A stretch of 64,000 nt of DNA from NAT127 sp034717695 (lineage in GTDB: Bacteria; Pseudomonadota; Gammaproteobacteria; Pseudomonadales; Porticoccaceae). Positions within the stretch are counted from its first letter, which is position 1, and the number at the start of each line of letters is the position of its first letter. Of the stretch, positions 36,797 through 46,395 are shown in pieces. The stretch covers positions 1 to 64,000 of the forward strand of contig JAYELS010000058.1 of the NCBI GenBank assembly GCA_034717695.1, read 5' to 3'. The notes below the pieces were generated by a model that was given only the letters and a program-made list of their open reading frames with translations, made no database searches and had not been told where the DNA came from. Made by a program: the position numbers and the translations under genes.

Positions 36797-38412
36797 CCCA
36801 GCTCCTCCAACAGCGGCCCGCGCAGATCATCCTTGCGGATCTTGGTGGCGGACATGGGCCACTCGGTGACGAAGCGGACGTGGCGGGGCACCTTGAAGCC
36901 GGCGAGGTTGTCCTTGCAGAACTGGATGATCTCCGCCTCGGTGGCGCTGGCGCCGGGGCGCAGTTCGACGAAGGCGGCGGGGACTTCCTGAAGTTTCTTG
37001 TCGGGCACGCCCACCACCGCCGCCAGTTTCACCGCCGGGTGGGTGGTGAGGAAGGCTTCCACCTCCACCGCCGCCACGTTCTCGCCCCCCACCTTGAGGG
37101 TGTCCTTGAGGCGGCCGTGGAAGTAGATGTAGCCGTTCTCGTCCATGGAGCAAAGGTCGCCGGTGTTGAACCAGTGGTCGGCGTCGAAGGAGGCGGCGGT
37201 CTTCGCCGGGTCCTTCCAGTAGCCGCTGATCACATAGTCCCCCTGCATCCACAGCAGGCCCCGCTGGCGGGGCGGCAGGGGCGCGCCGGTCTCCGGGTCG
37301 CGGATCTCGGCCCTGAGGCCCTCCATGGGCAGGCCGCTGGTGCCGCAACGGATCGCCTGGTCGTCGCTGTAGAGCGGCATCACCGGCACGCCGGAGCACT
37401 CGGTGATGCCGTAGCAGGACAGGATCCGCGCGTTGGGCAGGGACTTTTCCATCAGCATCAGGGTTTCCGGCGGGCCCACGCAGAGCAGGGCGCGCAGCCC
37501 CTTGAACTGGCTGGCGTCGAAGTCCGGGTGGGTGAGGATCTGCTGCCAGATCAGGTCGTAGGCCGGCCAGGCCACGGTGATCTTCTCGTCCACCAGCTGG
37601 CGCAGGGTCTGGTCGGCGCTGAAATGCAGCTGGGAGACGAAGGTGGCGCTCTTGTGGAAGGCGGCGGTCATCGGCAGCAGGCTGCTGGCGTGGAACATGG
37701 GCAGGGCATTCCACAGGCGGTCGCCGGCGACGAGGCCGAGGCGGTCGGCGATGGCGAGGGAGATGCCGGCGATCTGCGCCTGGGTCAGGGGGCAGCCCTT
37801 GGGCATGGCGGTGGTGCCGGAGGTGTAGAGCATCAGCACCGGCTGGTCGCCCCGCACCGTGGCGGTGAAGCCGCTCAGCTGCTGCTCGCTGACGTCGCGG
37901 CCGTAGACCTCGAACTGCTCCTGGCTGAGCATGCCGCCCGCCTCGCTGGTGCCGAGCAGCACCACGTGGTCGAGGGCGGAGGATACCGCCGTCCCCGGGG
38001 TGGCGCCGGGGGCGGCGCCGGCGAGCTCGGGGAGGGCCTGGTGGAGGCGCTCGGCGTAGTTGACCTGCTCGGCGACGATGTCGTTGGTGACCAGCACCTT
38101 CATGCCGGAGTCGGCGATCACATGGGCCAGCTCCCGGGCGCGGAAGCGGTTGTTGATGGGCACGAACAGGGCGCCGATGCTGGCGGCGGCGAACAACAGG
38201 GTGACGTTCTCGGCGCAGTTGGGCATCAGCACGCCCACCACATCCCCGGGGCGCACACCCATGCCGATCAGCGACCGGGCGGAGGCACTGACCCGCCCCT
38301 GGAACTGGCGGTAGGTGAGTCGCACATTGGGGAAGATCAGCGCTTCGGTATCGGGGCTGCGATTAAGGGCGCCACCGAGCACTTCCGGCAGGGTCAGCTG
38401 TTGCATAGCCAT
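36778..38412 (-). CDS. Acyl-CoA synthetase / AMP-dependent CoA ligase
   Basis: The protein of about 544 aa has the ANL P-loop LMLYTSGTTAMPKGCPLT, a YGITECSGVP motif, and the hinge/C-terminal block TGDLCSMDENGYIYFHGRLK with KVGGENV. It activates a carboxylic acid to acyl-CoA in the cytoplasm and most resembles carnitine/crotonobetaine-CoA-ligase-like members; the substrate is unknown. ATG 38412 is preferred because GGAGG lies 4 bases upstream (ATG 38406 is possible). The last residues, LTSDV and the TGA stop, are encoded by the tandem heptamer array. It is divergent from the thiolase gene, sharing the 38413-38688 promoter region. Confidence 0.9.
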   Translation of the reverse strand: MAMQQLTLPEVLGGALNRSPDTEALIFPNVRLTYRQFQGRVSASARSLIGMGVRPGDVVGVLMPNCAENVTLLFAAASIGALFVPINNRFRARELAHVIADSGMKVLVTNDIVAEQVNYAERLHQALPELAGAAPGATPGTAVSSALDHVVLLGTSEAGGMLSQEQFEVYGRDVSEQQLSGFTATVRGDQPVLMLYTSGTTAMPKGCPLTQAQIAGISLAIADRLGLVAGDRLWNALPMFHASSLLPMTAAFHKSATFVSQLHFSADQTLRQLVDEKITVAWPAYDLIWQQILTHPDFDASQFKGLRALLCVGPPETLMLMEKSLPNARILSCYGITECSGVPVMPLYSDDQAIRCGTSGLPMEGLRAEIRDPETGAPLPPRQRGLLWMQGDYVISGYWKDPAKTAASFDADHWFNTGDLCSMDENGYIYFHGRLKDTLKVGGENVAAVEVEAFLTTHPAVKLAAVVGVPDKKLQEVPAAFVELRPGASATEAEIIQFCKDNLAGFKVPRHVRFVTEWPMSATKIRKDDLRGPLLEELGLTSDV

Positions 38413-38688
38413 CAGGCCTCCAGAATCAGGGTGTTGAATGCACAATGCACGAAATTCAAGTGCGACAAGGTAGCAATCCCGGCCCCGCGCCTTCACCTAT
38501 CCAATGGTGGTTGCGGGGCCGGGGGGCTGCCCAATCTTTCGATAGGTGCCGCTTCACCGCCCGGGGGGCAAGATGCCAAAGCCGGATAAGGCCGGATTGG
38601 CGACAATCCCCATCACCGCCCCCGGGGCCCTGACCCAGGGCCATGCCCGCGGGCAATGCCCCCGCATTCAACCCCTTTGGAGGTCACC

Positions 38689-39897
38689 TTGGCACAAGCA
38701 TTCATCTACGATCATGTTCGCACCCCCCGTGGTCGCGGTCGTCCCGACGGTTCCCTGCACGAGGTGTCCTCGGTGCAGCTGGCGGCGCAAACCCTGAAGG
38801 CGCTGCGTGCCCGCAACGGCCTCGACACCGCCCTGGTGGACGATGTGATCCTCGGCTGCGCCCAGCCGGTGGGGGAGCAGGGGGGCAACATCGCCCGCGC
38901 CGCCGTGCTCGAAGCGGGCTACGCCCAGACCGTGGCAGGCCAGCAGGTTCACCGCTTCTGCGCCTCCGCCCTCGAAGCCATGAACAATGCCGCCATGCAG
39001 GTGATGACCGGCGCCGCCGATGCCGCCATTGGCGGTGGCGTCGAGTCCATGTCCCGCACCCTGATGGGCTCCGACACCGGCGCCTGGGCCGCGGACCCCT
39101 GGGTCGCCTACCACAACTACTACGCCCCCCAGGGTATCGGCGCCGATCTCATCGCCACCCGCAAGGGCTTCACCCGCGGGGACGTGGACGCCTACGCCCT
39201 GGAATCCCAGCAGCGCGCCGCCAAGGCCTGGGACGAGGGCCGCTTCGCCCGCTCCGTGATCCCGGTGGTGGATGTGCTCGGCAAGGTGCTGCTCGACCAC
39301 GACGAATACCGCCGCCCCGATACCACTGCCGAGTCCCTCGCCAGCCTCAAGCCCGCCTTCACCACCTTCGGCAAGGACTACGGCTTCGACGCCGTGGCCA
39401 TGCAGCGCTACCCCGCCGTGCTGGAAGTGAACCACGTCCACACCGCCGGCAACTCCAGCGGCATCGTCGACGGCGCCGCCGTGGTGCTGGTGGGGGGCGA
39501 GGCCTTCGGCAAGGCGGCGGGCCTGAAACCCCGCGCCAAAATCCGCGCCTTCACTTCCATCGGCAGTGAGCAGACCATCATGCTCGACGGCCCCGTGGCC
39601 TGCGTCAACAAGCTGTTGAAGCGCGCCGGCATGACCATGGCCGACATCGACCTGGTGGAAATCAACGAGGCCTTCGCCTCGGTGGTGATGAACTTCATGG
39701 CCGAGATGAACCTCGACCACGGCAAGGTCAACGTCAACGGCGGCGCCATCGCCCTCGGCCACCCCCTCGGTGCCACCGGCGCCATGATCACCGGCATCCT
39801 CCTCGACGAGCTGGAGCGCCGCGATCTCAGCACCGGCCTCATCACCCTGTGCGCCGGCAACGGCCTCGCCACCGCCACCATCATCGAGCGGGTGTGA
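38689..39897 (+). CDS. Acetyl-CoA C-acyltransferase (thiolase, FadA/FadI-like)
   Basis: The 402-aa protein has the nucleophilic cysteine at residue 91 in HRFCASALEAMN, the NGGAIALGHPLGATGA histidine motif and a C-terminal LCAGNGLATA cysteine loop. It performs the last step of beta-oxidation, releasing acetyl-CoA or propionyl-CoA. TTG 38689 is taken as start because TTTGGAGG lies 5 bases upstream and the family's N-terminus begins there (AQAFIYDHVRTPRG). It is first in an operon with the fadB/J-like and acyl-CoA dehydrogenase genes. Confidence 0.92.
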   Translation: MAQAFIYDHVRTPRGRGRPDGSLHEVSSVQLAAQTLKALRARNGLDTALVDDVILGCAQPVGEQGGNIARAAVLEAGYAQTVAGQQVHRFCASALEAMNNAAMQVMTGAADAAIGGGVESMSRTLMGSDTGAWAADPWVAYHNYYAPQGIGADLIATRKGFTRGDVDAYALESQQRAAKAWDEGRFARSVIPVVDVLGKVLLDHDEYRRPDTTAESLASLKPAFTTFGKDYGFDAVAMQRYPAVLEVNHVHTAGNSSGIVDGAAVVLVGGEAFGKAAGLKPRAKIRAFTSIGSEQTIMLDGPVACVNKLLKRAGMTMADIDLVEINEAFASVVMNFMAEMNLDHGKVNVNGGAIALGHPLGATGAMITGILLDELERRDLSTGLITLCAGNGLATATIIERV

Positions 39898-39940
39898 GGC
39901 CTCGCGCCTCCCACCCCAGACAGCTACGGGAATTCGCACC

Positions 39941-42094
39941 ATGACCAACCAGATCAAGTACGACGTGCAGGACGGCATCGCCCTCATCACCCTCGACGAC
40001 CCCGGTCGCCCCATGAATGTGGTCTCCCCGGAATGGCTCGCGGAGATGAACGACGCCATCGACAGGATCGCCGCCGATGACGCCGTCAAGGGCGCCATCA
40101 TCACCTCCGGCAAGCCCGCCTTCATGGCCGGGGCCGACCTCAAGGGCATCCTCGAGCGCATGGAGCACGATATCTCCGTGGACGAGGCCCTGGCCTTCAG
40201 CCAGCTCGCCACCGGCATGCACAGGAAGCTCGAGACCTGCGGCAAGCCCTTCGTCGCCGCCATCAACGGCCTCGCCCTCGGCGGCGGCTACGAGCTGTGC
40301 CTCGCCTGCCATTACCAGATCGTCGCCGACGACCCGAAAATCAAGCTGGGCCTGCCGGAAGTCACCGTGGGCCTGCTCGCCGGCTCCGGCGGCACCCAGC
40401 GCCTGCCGCGCCTGATCGGCATCGACAAGGCGGTGCCCATCATCGTCGAGGGCAAGACCGTCGGCCCCGCCGAGGCCCTGAAGCTCGGCATGGTCAACGA
40501 GGTGGTGCCCGCCGACCAGCTCATCGCCGCCGCCCGCAAGGCCATCGACAACGGCATCGATCCGGTGCGCCCCTGGGACAAGAAAGGCTATCGGGTGAAG
40601 GAAGGCCAGGGCCTGCTCAACCCCATCCAGGGCTTCAGCTACTCGGTGCTGGCGGGCAAGATCGCCGCCAAGACCTGGCACAACTATCCAGCCCCCATCG
40701 TCAACCTGGACGCCATCTTCGAAGGCATGATCATGCCCTTCGACAAGGCCCTGGCGGTGGAGAGCAAGCTGTTCGCCAAGCTGATGACCAGCCCCGAGGC
40801 GCGCAATATCATCCGCACCAGCTTCGTCAACAAGGGCCTCGCCGACAAGCTGATCCGCCGGCCCGAGGGCTTCGCCAAGGTCAAGTACGGGAAGATCGGC
40901 GTGCTCGGCGCGGGTCTCATGGGTTCCGGCATCGCCCATGTGGCGGCCAAGGTGGGTATCCAGGTCGTGCTGCTCGACAGCAAGATCGAATTCGCCGAGA
41001 AGGGCAAGAACTACAGCGAGAAGATCGTCAAGAAGGCCGTGGAGCGCGGCACCATGACCCAGGACAAGGCCGACGCCCTGCTGGCCCTGATCACCCCCAC
41101 CGTCGACTACAGCGACCTGGACGGTTGTGACATTGTCATCGAGGCGGTGTTCGAGGATATCGAGATCAAGGCCGACGTGACCCGCAAGGCCGAGGCGGTG
41201 CTCCCCGCCACCGCCATTTATGCCTCCAACACCTCCACCCTGCCCATCTCCGACCTGGCCCGCGCCTCGGTGCGCCCCGACCGCTTCATCGGCCTGCACT
41301 TCTTCTCCCCCGTGGAGCGCATGCCCCTGATCGAGGTGATCAGCGGCAAGCAGACCAGCCAGGAAACCCTGGCCCAGGCCCTCGACCTGGTGGGCCAGCT
41401 GCGCATGACCCCGGTGCTGGTCAACGACTCCCGGGGCTTCTACACCAGCCGGGTGTTCCAGACCTTCATCCACGAGGGCATGAAGATGCTGGAGGAGGGC
41501 GTCGACCCCGCCATCATCGAGAATGCCGGCAAGCTGGCGGGCATGCCCATCGGCCCCCTGGAGCTGACCGATGCCCTCACCATCGAACTGCCCTGGAAGA
41601 TCGTCAAGCAGTCCATCGCCGCCGAGGGCGACCGCTACGTGCTGCCCTGCGCCTACAACGTGATGAAGGTGATGGTGGAGGACCAGAAGCGCATCGGCCG
41701 GCGCGGCGACGGCGGTTTCTACGACTACCCCGCCGAGGGCGGCAAGCACATCTGGCCGGGCCTCAAGGATCTGTTCCCGGTGGCCGCCGAGCAGCCGGAC
41801 GCCGGGGAGCTGGTCAAGCGCTACCTGCATATCCAGGCCCTGGAAACCGCCCGCTGCCTGGAGGAAGGGGTGCTGACCCACGCCGCCGACGGCGACCTGG
41901 GGGCGCTGCTGGGCTGGGGCTTCCCCGCCTTCACCGGCGGCACCCTGTCCTACATCGACACAGTAGGCGCCGCCCGCTTCGTGGCGGAATGCGACGAGCT
42001 GGCCGCCAAGTACGGCCCGCGCTTCAAGCCCTCTCCCTGGCTGGTGGACCGCGCCCAGCGCGGTGTCACCTTCCATGGCCCCAACGCCGGTTAA
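39941..42094 (+). CDS. Bifunctional enoyl-CoA hydratase / 3-hydroxyacyl-CoA dehydrogenase (FadB/FadJ-like)
   Basis: The 717-aa protein has an N-terminal crotonase domain (FMAGADLKG, GGYELCLACHYQIVAD, GLPEVTVGLLAGSGG). After it comes a C-terminal dehydrogenase domain with the Rossmann motif VLGAGLMGSGIA near residue 326 and the HFFSPVERMPLIEV block. It hydrates enoyl-CoA and oxidises the hydroxyacyl-CoA, the middle steps of beta-oxidation. It lies 43 bases after the thiolase and 15 before the acyl-CoA dehydrogenase. Its size fits the family. Confidence 0.93.
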   Translation: MTNQIKYDVQDGIALITLDDPGRPMNVVSPEWLAEMNDAIDRIAADDAVKGAIITSGKPAFMAGADLKGILERMEHDISVDEALAFSQLATGMHRKLETCGKPFVAAINGLALGGGYELCLACHYQIVADDPKIKLGLPEVTVGLLAGSGGTQRLPRLIGIDKAVPIIVEGKTVGPAEALKLGMVNEVVPADQLIAAARKAIDNGIDPVRPWDKKGYRVKEGQGLLNPIQGFSYSVLAGKIAAKTWHNYPAPIVNLDAIFEGMIMPFDKALAVESKLFAKLMTSPEARNIIRTSFVNKGLADKLIRRPEGFAKVKYGKIGVLGAGLMGSGIAHVAAKVGIQVVLLDSKIEFAEKGKNYSEKIVKKAVERGTMTQDKADALLALITPTVDYSDLDGCDIVIEAVFEDIEIKADVTRKAEAVLPATAIYASNTSTLPISDLARASVRPDRFIGLHFFSPVERMPLIEVISGKQTSQETLAQALDLVGQLRMTPVLVNDSRGFYTSRVFQTFIHEGMKMLEEGVDPAIIENAGKLAGMPIGPLELTDALTIELPWKIVKQSIAAEGDRYVLPCAYNVMKVMVEDQKRIGRRGDGGFYDYPAEGGKHIWPGLKDLFPVAAEQPDAGELVKRYLHIQALETARCLEEGVLTHAADGDLGALLGWGFPAFTGGTLSYIDTVGAARFVAECDELAAKYGPRFKPSPWLVDRAQRGVTFHGPNAG

Positions 42095-42109
42095 CGCGAG
42101 GTACCGACC

Positions 42110-43285
42110 ATGTTCAAGCGCAACTTCACCGAAGAGCAGCAAATGTTCCGCGAGGCCTACCGCAAGTTCCTCGCCCAGGAGATCGTGCCCCACATGGAGG
42201 CCTGGCGGGAAGCGGGCATCGTCGACCGCTCGGCCTTCAAGGCCGCGGGCGACCAGGGCTTTCTGATGGTGTGGCCCGACGAGGAGTACGGCGCCATCGG
42301 CGACAAGGACTTCCGCTACGAGCAGATCATCCTCGAGGAGCTGGCCTACGCCCGCTGCAACGACTTCTACGCCCCCCTGCACAGCCGCCTGGTGGGCCCT
42401 TACCTGGGCCGCCTCGGCAACAAGGAGCAGCTCGACCGCTTCATGCCCGGCTGCGTGTCCGGGGACATCATCCTCGCCGTGGCCATGACCGAGCCGGATG
42501 CGGGCAGTGACCTGGCGGGCATGCGCGCCACCGCCAAAAAGGTGGGGGACAACTGGGTGCTGAACGGCGCCAAGACCTACATCTCCAACGGCATCAACGC
42601 CGACCTGGTGGTGGTGGCCGCCAAGACCGACCCGGAGAACAATCCCCACAGCCTCGGCCTGTTCCTGGTGGAGCGGGGCATGGAGGGCTTCGAGCGGGGC
42701 GCCCGCCTCCACAAGATGGGCATGAAGGCTCAGGACACCGCCGAACTGTTCTTCAATGACGTCAAGGTGCCCGCCGCCAATGTCCTCGGCGACCCCACCA
42801 AGGGTTTCTACTACCTGATGGAGGGCCTCGCCGAGGAGCGCTTGATCAGCGCCGTCATGGCCCTGGCCGCCGCCCAGCTGTCCTTCGACCTGACCCTGGA
42901 GTTCGTCCAGAACCGCCGGGTGTTCGGCAAGTCGGTGGCATCCTTCCAGAACACCCAGTTCAAGCTGGCGGAGCTGCGCACCGAGCTGGACATCCAGCAG
43001 ACCTTCATCGACCGCTGCGTCGAGGCCTGCAACGCCGGGGAACTCACCGCGGTGATGGCCTCCAAGGCCAAGCTCGCCACCGCCGAGGTGCAGATGAAGG
43101 CGGCGGATCTCGGCGTGCAGCTGCACGGCGGCGCCGGCTACATGGATGAGTACCCCATCTCCCGGCAGTTCACCGACGCGCGGATCTCCTCCATCTACGC
43201 CGGCACCTCGGAGATCATGAAGATCATCATCAGCCGCGATCTGCTCTCCGCGGATTACGTACCCTTCAATACCCGCAACTTCTGA
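42110..43285 (+). CDS. Acyl-CoA dehydrogenase
   Basis: The 391-aa protein has the FAD-binding signatures AMTEPDAGSDLAG and VLNGAKTYISNGI, and the C-terminal IYAGTSEIMK. The position of the catalytic Glu used by medium- and short-chain enzymes (YEGT) is Ala here. A Glu pair in LAEERLI around residues 240-245 is at the place used by long-chain and isovaleryl-type enzymes, so it likely acts on long or branched acyl-CoA. It introduces the first double bond in beta-oxidation. It is last in the thiolase operon and is followed by a strong hairpin. Confidence 0.92.
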   Translation: MFKRNFTEEQQMFREAYRKFLAQEIVPHMEAWREAGIVDRSAFKAAGDQGFLMVWPDEEYGAIGDKDFRYEQIILEELAYARCNDFYAPLHSRLVGPYLGRLGNKEQLDRFMPGCVSGDIILAVAMTEPDAGSDLAGMRATAKKVGDNWVLNGAKTYISNGINADLVVVAAKTDPENNPHSLGLFLVERGMEGFERGARLHKMGMKAQDTAELFFNDVKVPAANVLGDPTKGFYYLMEGLAEERLISAVMALAAAQLSFDLTLEFVQNRRVFGKSVASFQNTQFKLAELRTELDIQQTFIDRCVEACNAGELTAVMASKAKLATAEVQMKAADLGVQLHGGAGYMDEYPISRQFTDARISSIYAGTSEIMKIIISRDLLSADYVPFNTRNF

Positions 43286-43299
43286 TAACCCGTCCCCGG

Positions 43300-43327
43300 C
43301 CACCGCCGCCCTCCGGGGCGGCGGTGG
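43300..43327 (+). terminator. Hairpin after beta-oxidation operon
   Basis: CCACCGCCGCCC (43300-43311) pairs perfectly with GGGCGGCGGTGG (43316-43327) around a TCCG tetraloop, giving a 12-bp GC-rich stem 14 bases after the acyl-CoA dehydrogenase stop. No T-run follows. It separates the operon from the LuxR-family gene. Confidence 0.6.
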
Positions 43328-43447
43328 ACATCCCCTGCCTTAGCTTATATCGTTAGCCCTCCTCCAGCCGGGGCCTAGGTTCCCTAGCCCGTCCGGGTTG
43401 ATGCCACCGTTCCGGACCGCGCCGCCGGTCATGCCTGTTGGGTTGCG

Positions 43448-46174
43448 ATGTCCTACCAATTGCTGAAGACGAGACTCTCCCCCCCTTTCGAGGCGGGCAG
43501 CCTGTTTTCCCGCGCCCGCCTGCTGGACCTGGCGGACCAGGCGGCGGGCCACCGGCTCAGCATCGTCCAGGCCCCGGCGGGCTTCGGCAAGACCAGTCTG
43601 CTCTCCCAGTGGATCCAGACCCTGCGGGACAACGGTCGCCCGGTGGGCTGGGTGACCATCGACTCCACCGGGCTCGACCCCGTCGAGTTGCTGGCCTATA
43701 TGGCCGGGGCCCTGGCCCGGGCCCTGCCGTCCCTGGCGGCGCCCATCAACGCCCTCATCGACAGCCGCCGCCACCAGACCCCCGACGCCCTGATGACCGC
43801 CCTCGTCAACCTGCTGGTGGACGCCCACACGCCGGTCATCCTCTTCCTCGACGACCTGCATTTTCTCGATGACGAGGCGGTGGCGGCCCTGGCCCGCTTC
43901 CTGGAAATGGCGCCCCGCCAGTTGAGTGTCATTACCGCCTCCCGCTCCCACCTCAACCTCGGCCAGGGGAGCCTCCGCGCCCGGGGCCAGTTGCTGGAGA
44001 TCGGCATGGAGCAGCTGCGCTTTACCCGGGACGAGATCCGCGACTATCTGGCCGCCAGTGGCTGGCCGCTTCTCGAGGACGGTTCCCTCGACTGGCTCGC
44101 GACCCGCACCGATGGCTGGATCACCGGCATCAAGCTGGCGGGCCTTGCCCTGCGCAATCCCGGGGCCGCCGACAGCCTGCTGCGCACCTACTCCGGCAGC
44201 CATCGGGCGGTATCGGATTTCTTTGCCGAGCAGGTGCTCTCGGTGCAGTCCCCGGAGGTGCAGAATTTCCTGCTCAAGAGCGCGGTGCTCGACCGCTTCT
44301 GCGCCGGGCTCTGCGACCACGTGCTGGAGATCCGCCAGTCCCGGCGATTGCTGGAGGAAGTGGCGGGGGCGGGGCTGTTTCTGGTCGCCCTCGACGACGA
44401 GCGCCAGTGGTACCGCTACCATCCGCTGTTTCGGGATTTTTTGCTGCGGCGCCTGGAGGAGGGCGGGTTCGAGGGGCAGGCCGCCCTGCGCCTTCGCGCC
44501 GCCGATTGGTTCCGGGAGAAGGAGCAGCTGGTGGAGGCCATCGAGGCCGCCCTCGCCGCCGGCCACCCGGGGCGCGCCGCCGAGATCCTCGAAACCTGCT
44601 CCCAGGACTGGACCTACAAGGGGCGCATCCGCCTGGTGACCCAGTTCGTGGAGCGCATTCCCCTCCCCGAGCTGCAACAATATCCCACCATCCTGCTCAC
44701 CTGGGCCTGGCACCTGATGCGCCACCTGCGTTTCGAGGAGGCCCAGGACCTGCTCAGCTCCGTGCGCCGCCGGGTGGAGGACTGGGAGAACATCAGCACC
44801 ATCCCCGCCGTCGACCTCGACCAGCTGCGCCACCAGTTGCTGCACCGGGAGATGACCCTGGCCGCGGCCAGGGACGACGTGCTGGAGGTGGAGCGCAAGT
44901 GCCAGGAACTGCTGGCCTTGAGCAGCCAGGACCTGCACCCCTACCTCGCCGGCTCGGTCTACGCACAGCTGCTCCACGCCCAGCGGGAGCAGTTCGTCTT
45001 CGACGACGTGGACAGCCTCGCGGCCCGGGCGCGGGGCGTGCTGCAGCGCTCCGGCTACGACTTCGCCCTGATCGCCGCCCTGGCGGTGATCGGCACCAGT
45101 CTGTTCGCCATGGGCAAGGCCGACGCCGGGGTGCAGACCCTGGAGGAGAGCATCGCGGTGGCGGTGCGCTATGGCGGCGAGAGCTCTTCCCTCATCGCCC
45201 TGCCGGGCCTGCCCCTCGCCGTCATCCTCTACGAGCGCAACCAGACGGAGCGCGCGGCGGAGTTGTTGTCCCGCCATTCCGCCAATGCCACCGACTGGGG
45301 CATGGTGGACCAGTTCGTCGCCGTCACCCTTACCCAGGCGCGCCTTGCGGTGTTCCACGGGGAGCCGGACGAAGCGCTGTCGGTGCTCGACGACGCCATG
45401 GCCCTCGCCCTCGACCGCAATCTCGAGCGGCTTAGGCTGTCGGTCATCCACGAGCAGGTGCGCATTCTGTCCCGCGCCCCGGGGGGCACCACCGGCCGCA
45501 TTCTCCAGCTGGCCCGGAACGCGGGTATCCCCGAGTCCCGGGACGAGGTGCTGCCCCGCATCACCCGCCTCGGCATCGACGAGCTGCGCGCCATGACCTG
45601 GACCCGGGTGGCGCTGCTCGACGACCGGGTGGCGGACGCCGCCCAGGTGGCGCGCAACTGGCGGGGTTTTTGCGAGGCGCGGGGTGCCCAGTACGCCTAT
45701 GTCCGCTGGAGCATCCTGCTGGCAGAGGCGCTGCTGCTGGGGGAGGGTTCGCGGATCGCCCAGCGGGTGCTGCGGGAAGCCATGGCGGTGGCTGCCCCCA
45801 TGGGAGCCATGCGCAGCTTCATCGACGAGGGCGCCCCCATTCGCACCCTGCTCGAGCAGTGCTGCCAGGCGGAGTCCGAGGCCTCGAACCCCACCGACCG
45901 CTTTGCCCGCAAGCTGCTGGAGGCCTTTGGCGGCCTGGTGCCCCAGACCCCGAGGACCGACACCGAGGAGGGCATCTACGGCGGGCTCACCGACCGGGAG
46001 CTGGAAGTCCTGCAGCAGGTGAGTATCGGCCTGCGCAACCGGGAAGTGGCGGAGCGCCTCGGCATGACCGAGGGCTCCATCAAATGGTACATGCAGCAGA
46101 TCTTCGACAAGCTCGGCACCCGCAGCCGCCTCCAGGCGGTGGAGCGGGCGCGGCGGCTGGGGTTGATTCCTTGA
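43448..46174 (+). CDS. MalT-like LuxR-family ATP-dependent regulator (LAL type)
   Basis: The 908-aa protein has a Walker A motif APAGFGKTS at residues 42-50, Walker B ILFLDDLHFLDDE near residue 135, a long helical TPR-like middle, and a C-terminal LuxR helix-turn-helix (LTDRELEVLQQVSIGLRNRE, ending QAVERARRLGLIP). This is the large ATP-binding LuxR (LAL/MalT) layout. It probably activates the adjacent beta-oxidation genes in response to a pathway compound. ATCGTTAG at 43349-43356 upstream is the reverse complement of a 7-of-8 match to the ATAACGAT motif. Confidence 0.92.
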   Translation: MSYQLLKTRLSPPFEAGSLFSRARLLDLADQAAGHRLSIVQAPAGFGKTSLLSQWIQTLRDNGRPVGWVTIDSTGLDPVELLAYMAGALARALPSLAAPINALIDSRRHQTPDALMTALVNLLVDAHTPVILFLDDLHFLDDEAVAALARFLEMAPRQLSVITASRSHLNLGQGSLRARGQLLEIGMEQLRFTRDEIRDYLAASGWPLLEDGSLDWLATRTDGWITGIKLAGLALRNPGAADSLLRTYSGSHRAVSDFFAEQVLSVQSPEVQNFLLKSAVLDRFCAGLCDHVLEIRQSRRLLEEVAGAGLFLVALDDERQWYRYHPLFRDFLLRRLEEGGFEGQAALRLRAADWFREKEQLVEAIEAALAAGHPGRAAEILETCSQDWTYKGRIRLVTQFVERIPLPELQQYPTILLTWAWHLMRHLRFEEAQDLLSSVRRRVEDWENISTIPAVDLDQLRHQLLHREMTLAAARDDVLEVERKCQELLALSSQDLHPYLAGSVYAQLLHAQREQFVFDDVDSLAARARGVLQRSGYDFALIAALAVIGTSLFAMGKADAGVQTLEESIAVAVRYGGESSSLIALPGLPLAVILYERNQTERAAELLSRHSANATDWGMVDQFVAVTLTQARLAVFHGEPDEALSVLDDAMALALDRNLERLRLSVIHEQVRILSRAPGGTTGRILQLARNAGIPESRDEVLPRITRLGIDELRAMTWTRVALLDDRVADAAQVARNWRGFCEARGAQYAYVRWSILLAEALLLGEGSRIAQRVLREAMAVAAPMGAMRSFIDEGAPIRTLLEQCCQAESEASNPTDRFARKLLEAFGGLVPQTPRTDTEEGIYGGLTDRELEVLQQVSIGLRNREVAERLGMTEGSIKWYMQQIFDKLGTRSRLQAVERARRLGLIP

Positions 46175-46188
46175 AGAGCGCTGGCTTG

Positions 46189-46361
46189 ACGTCGGACGTC
46201 GGACGTCGGACGCAAAAGCCAGCGGCCCTTACCTATGCTCGTGCTTTTCGATGAGCACGGGAAAGACCATGCAGCGGTCGTTACCGTGATCATCCCGGCG
46301 TCAGACGTCAGACGTCAGACGTCAGACGTCAGACGTCAGACGTCAGACGTCAGACGTCAGA
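46189..46361 (+). repeat. Heptamer repeat element, copy 2
   Basis: Three tandem ACGTCGG units (46189-46209), preceded by TTG and followed by ACGCAAAAGCC, are separated by about 89 bases from nine perfect CGTCAGA units (46299-46361). Structure and orientation match the element at 36639-36796, but the unit numbers differ and the spacers are not alike. It lies between convergent genes. Confidence 0.88.
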
Positions 46362-46395
46362 CGCCATACCTCAAACGTCAAACCCCCCCAAAAAA

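Noticed and set aside
36709..38589. Long plus-strand open frame opposite the CoA ligase
   Set aside because: It mirrors the ligase codons and has repetitive composition; the minus-strand ligase has all ANL motifs.
39881..43303. Very long open frame on the minus strand (over 1100 codons) opposite the beta-oxidation genes
   Set aside because: It is the antisense mirror of three clear genes in high-GC sequence, has His/Gly/Val-rich low-complexity composition and no domain.
43340..45451. Long minus-strand frame opposite the LuxR-type regulator
   Set aside because: It is an antisense shadow; the plus frame has Walker motifs and a LuxR helix-turn-helix.
46231..46270. Possible hairpin CGTGC...GCACG in the spacer of the second repeat element
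   Set aside because: The stem is only 5 bp with a 10-base loop and is not present in the first element.
36755..46361. Tandem CGTCAGA arrays as CRISPR
   Set aside because: Units are 7 bases and directly adjacent, without spacers; no cas genes are present.
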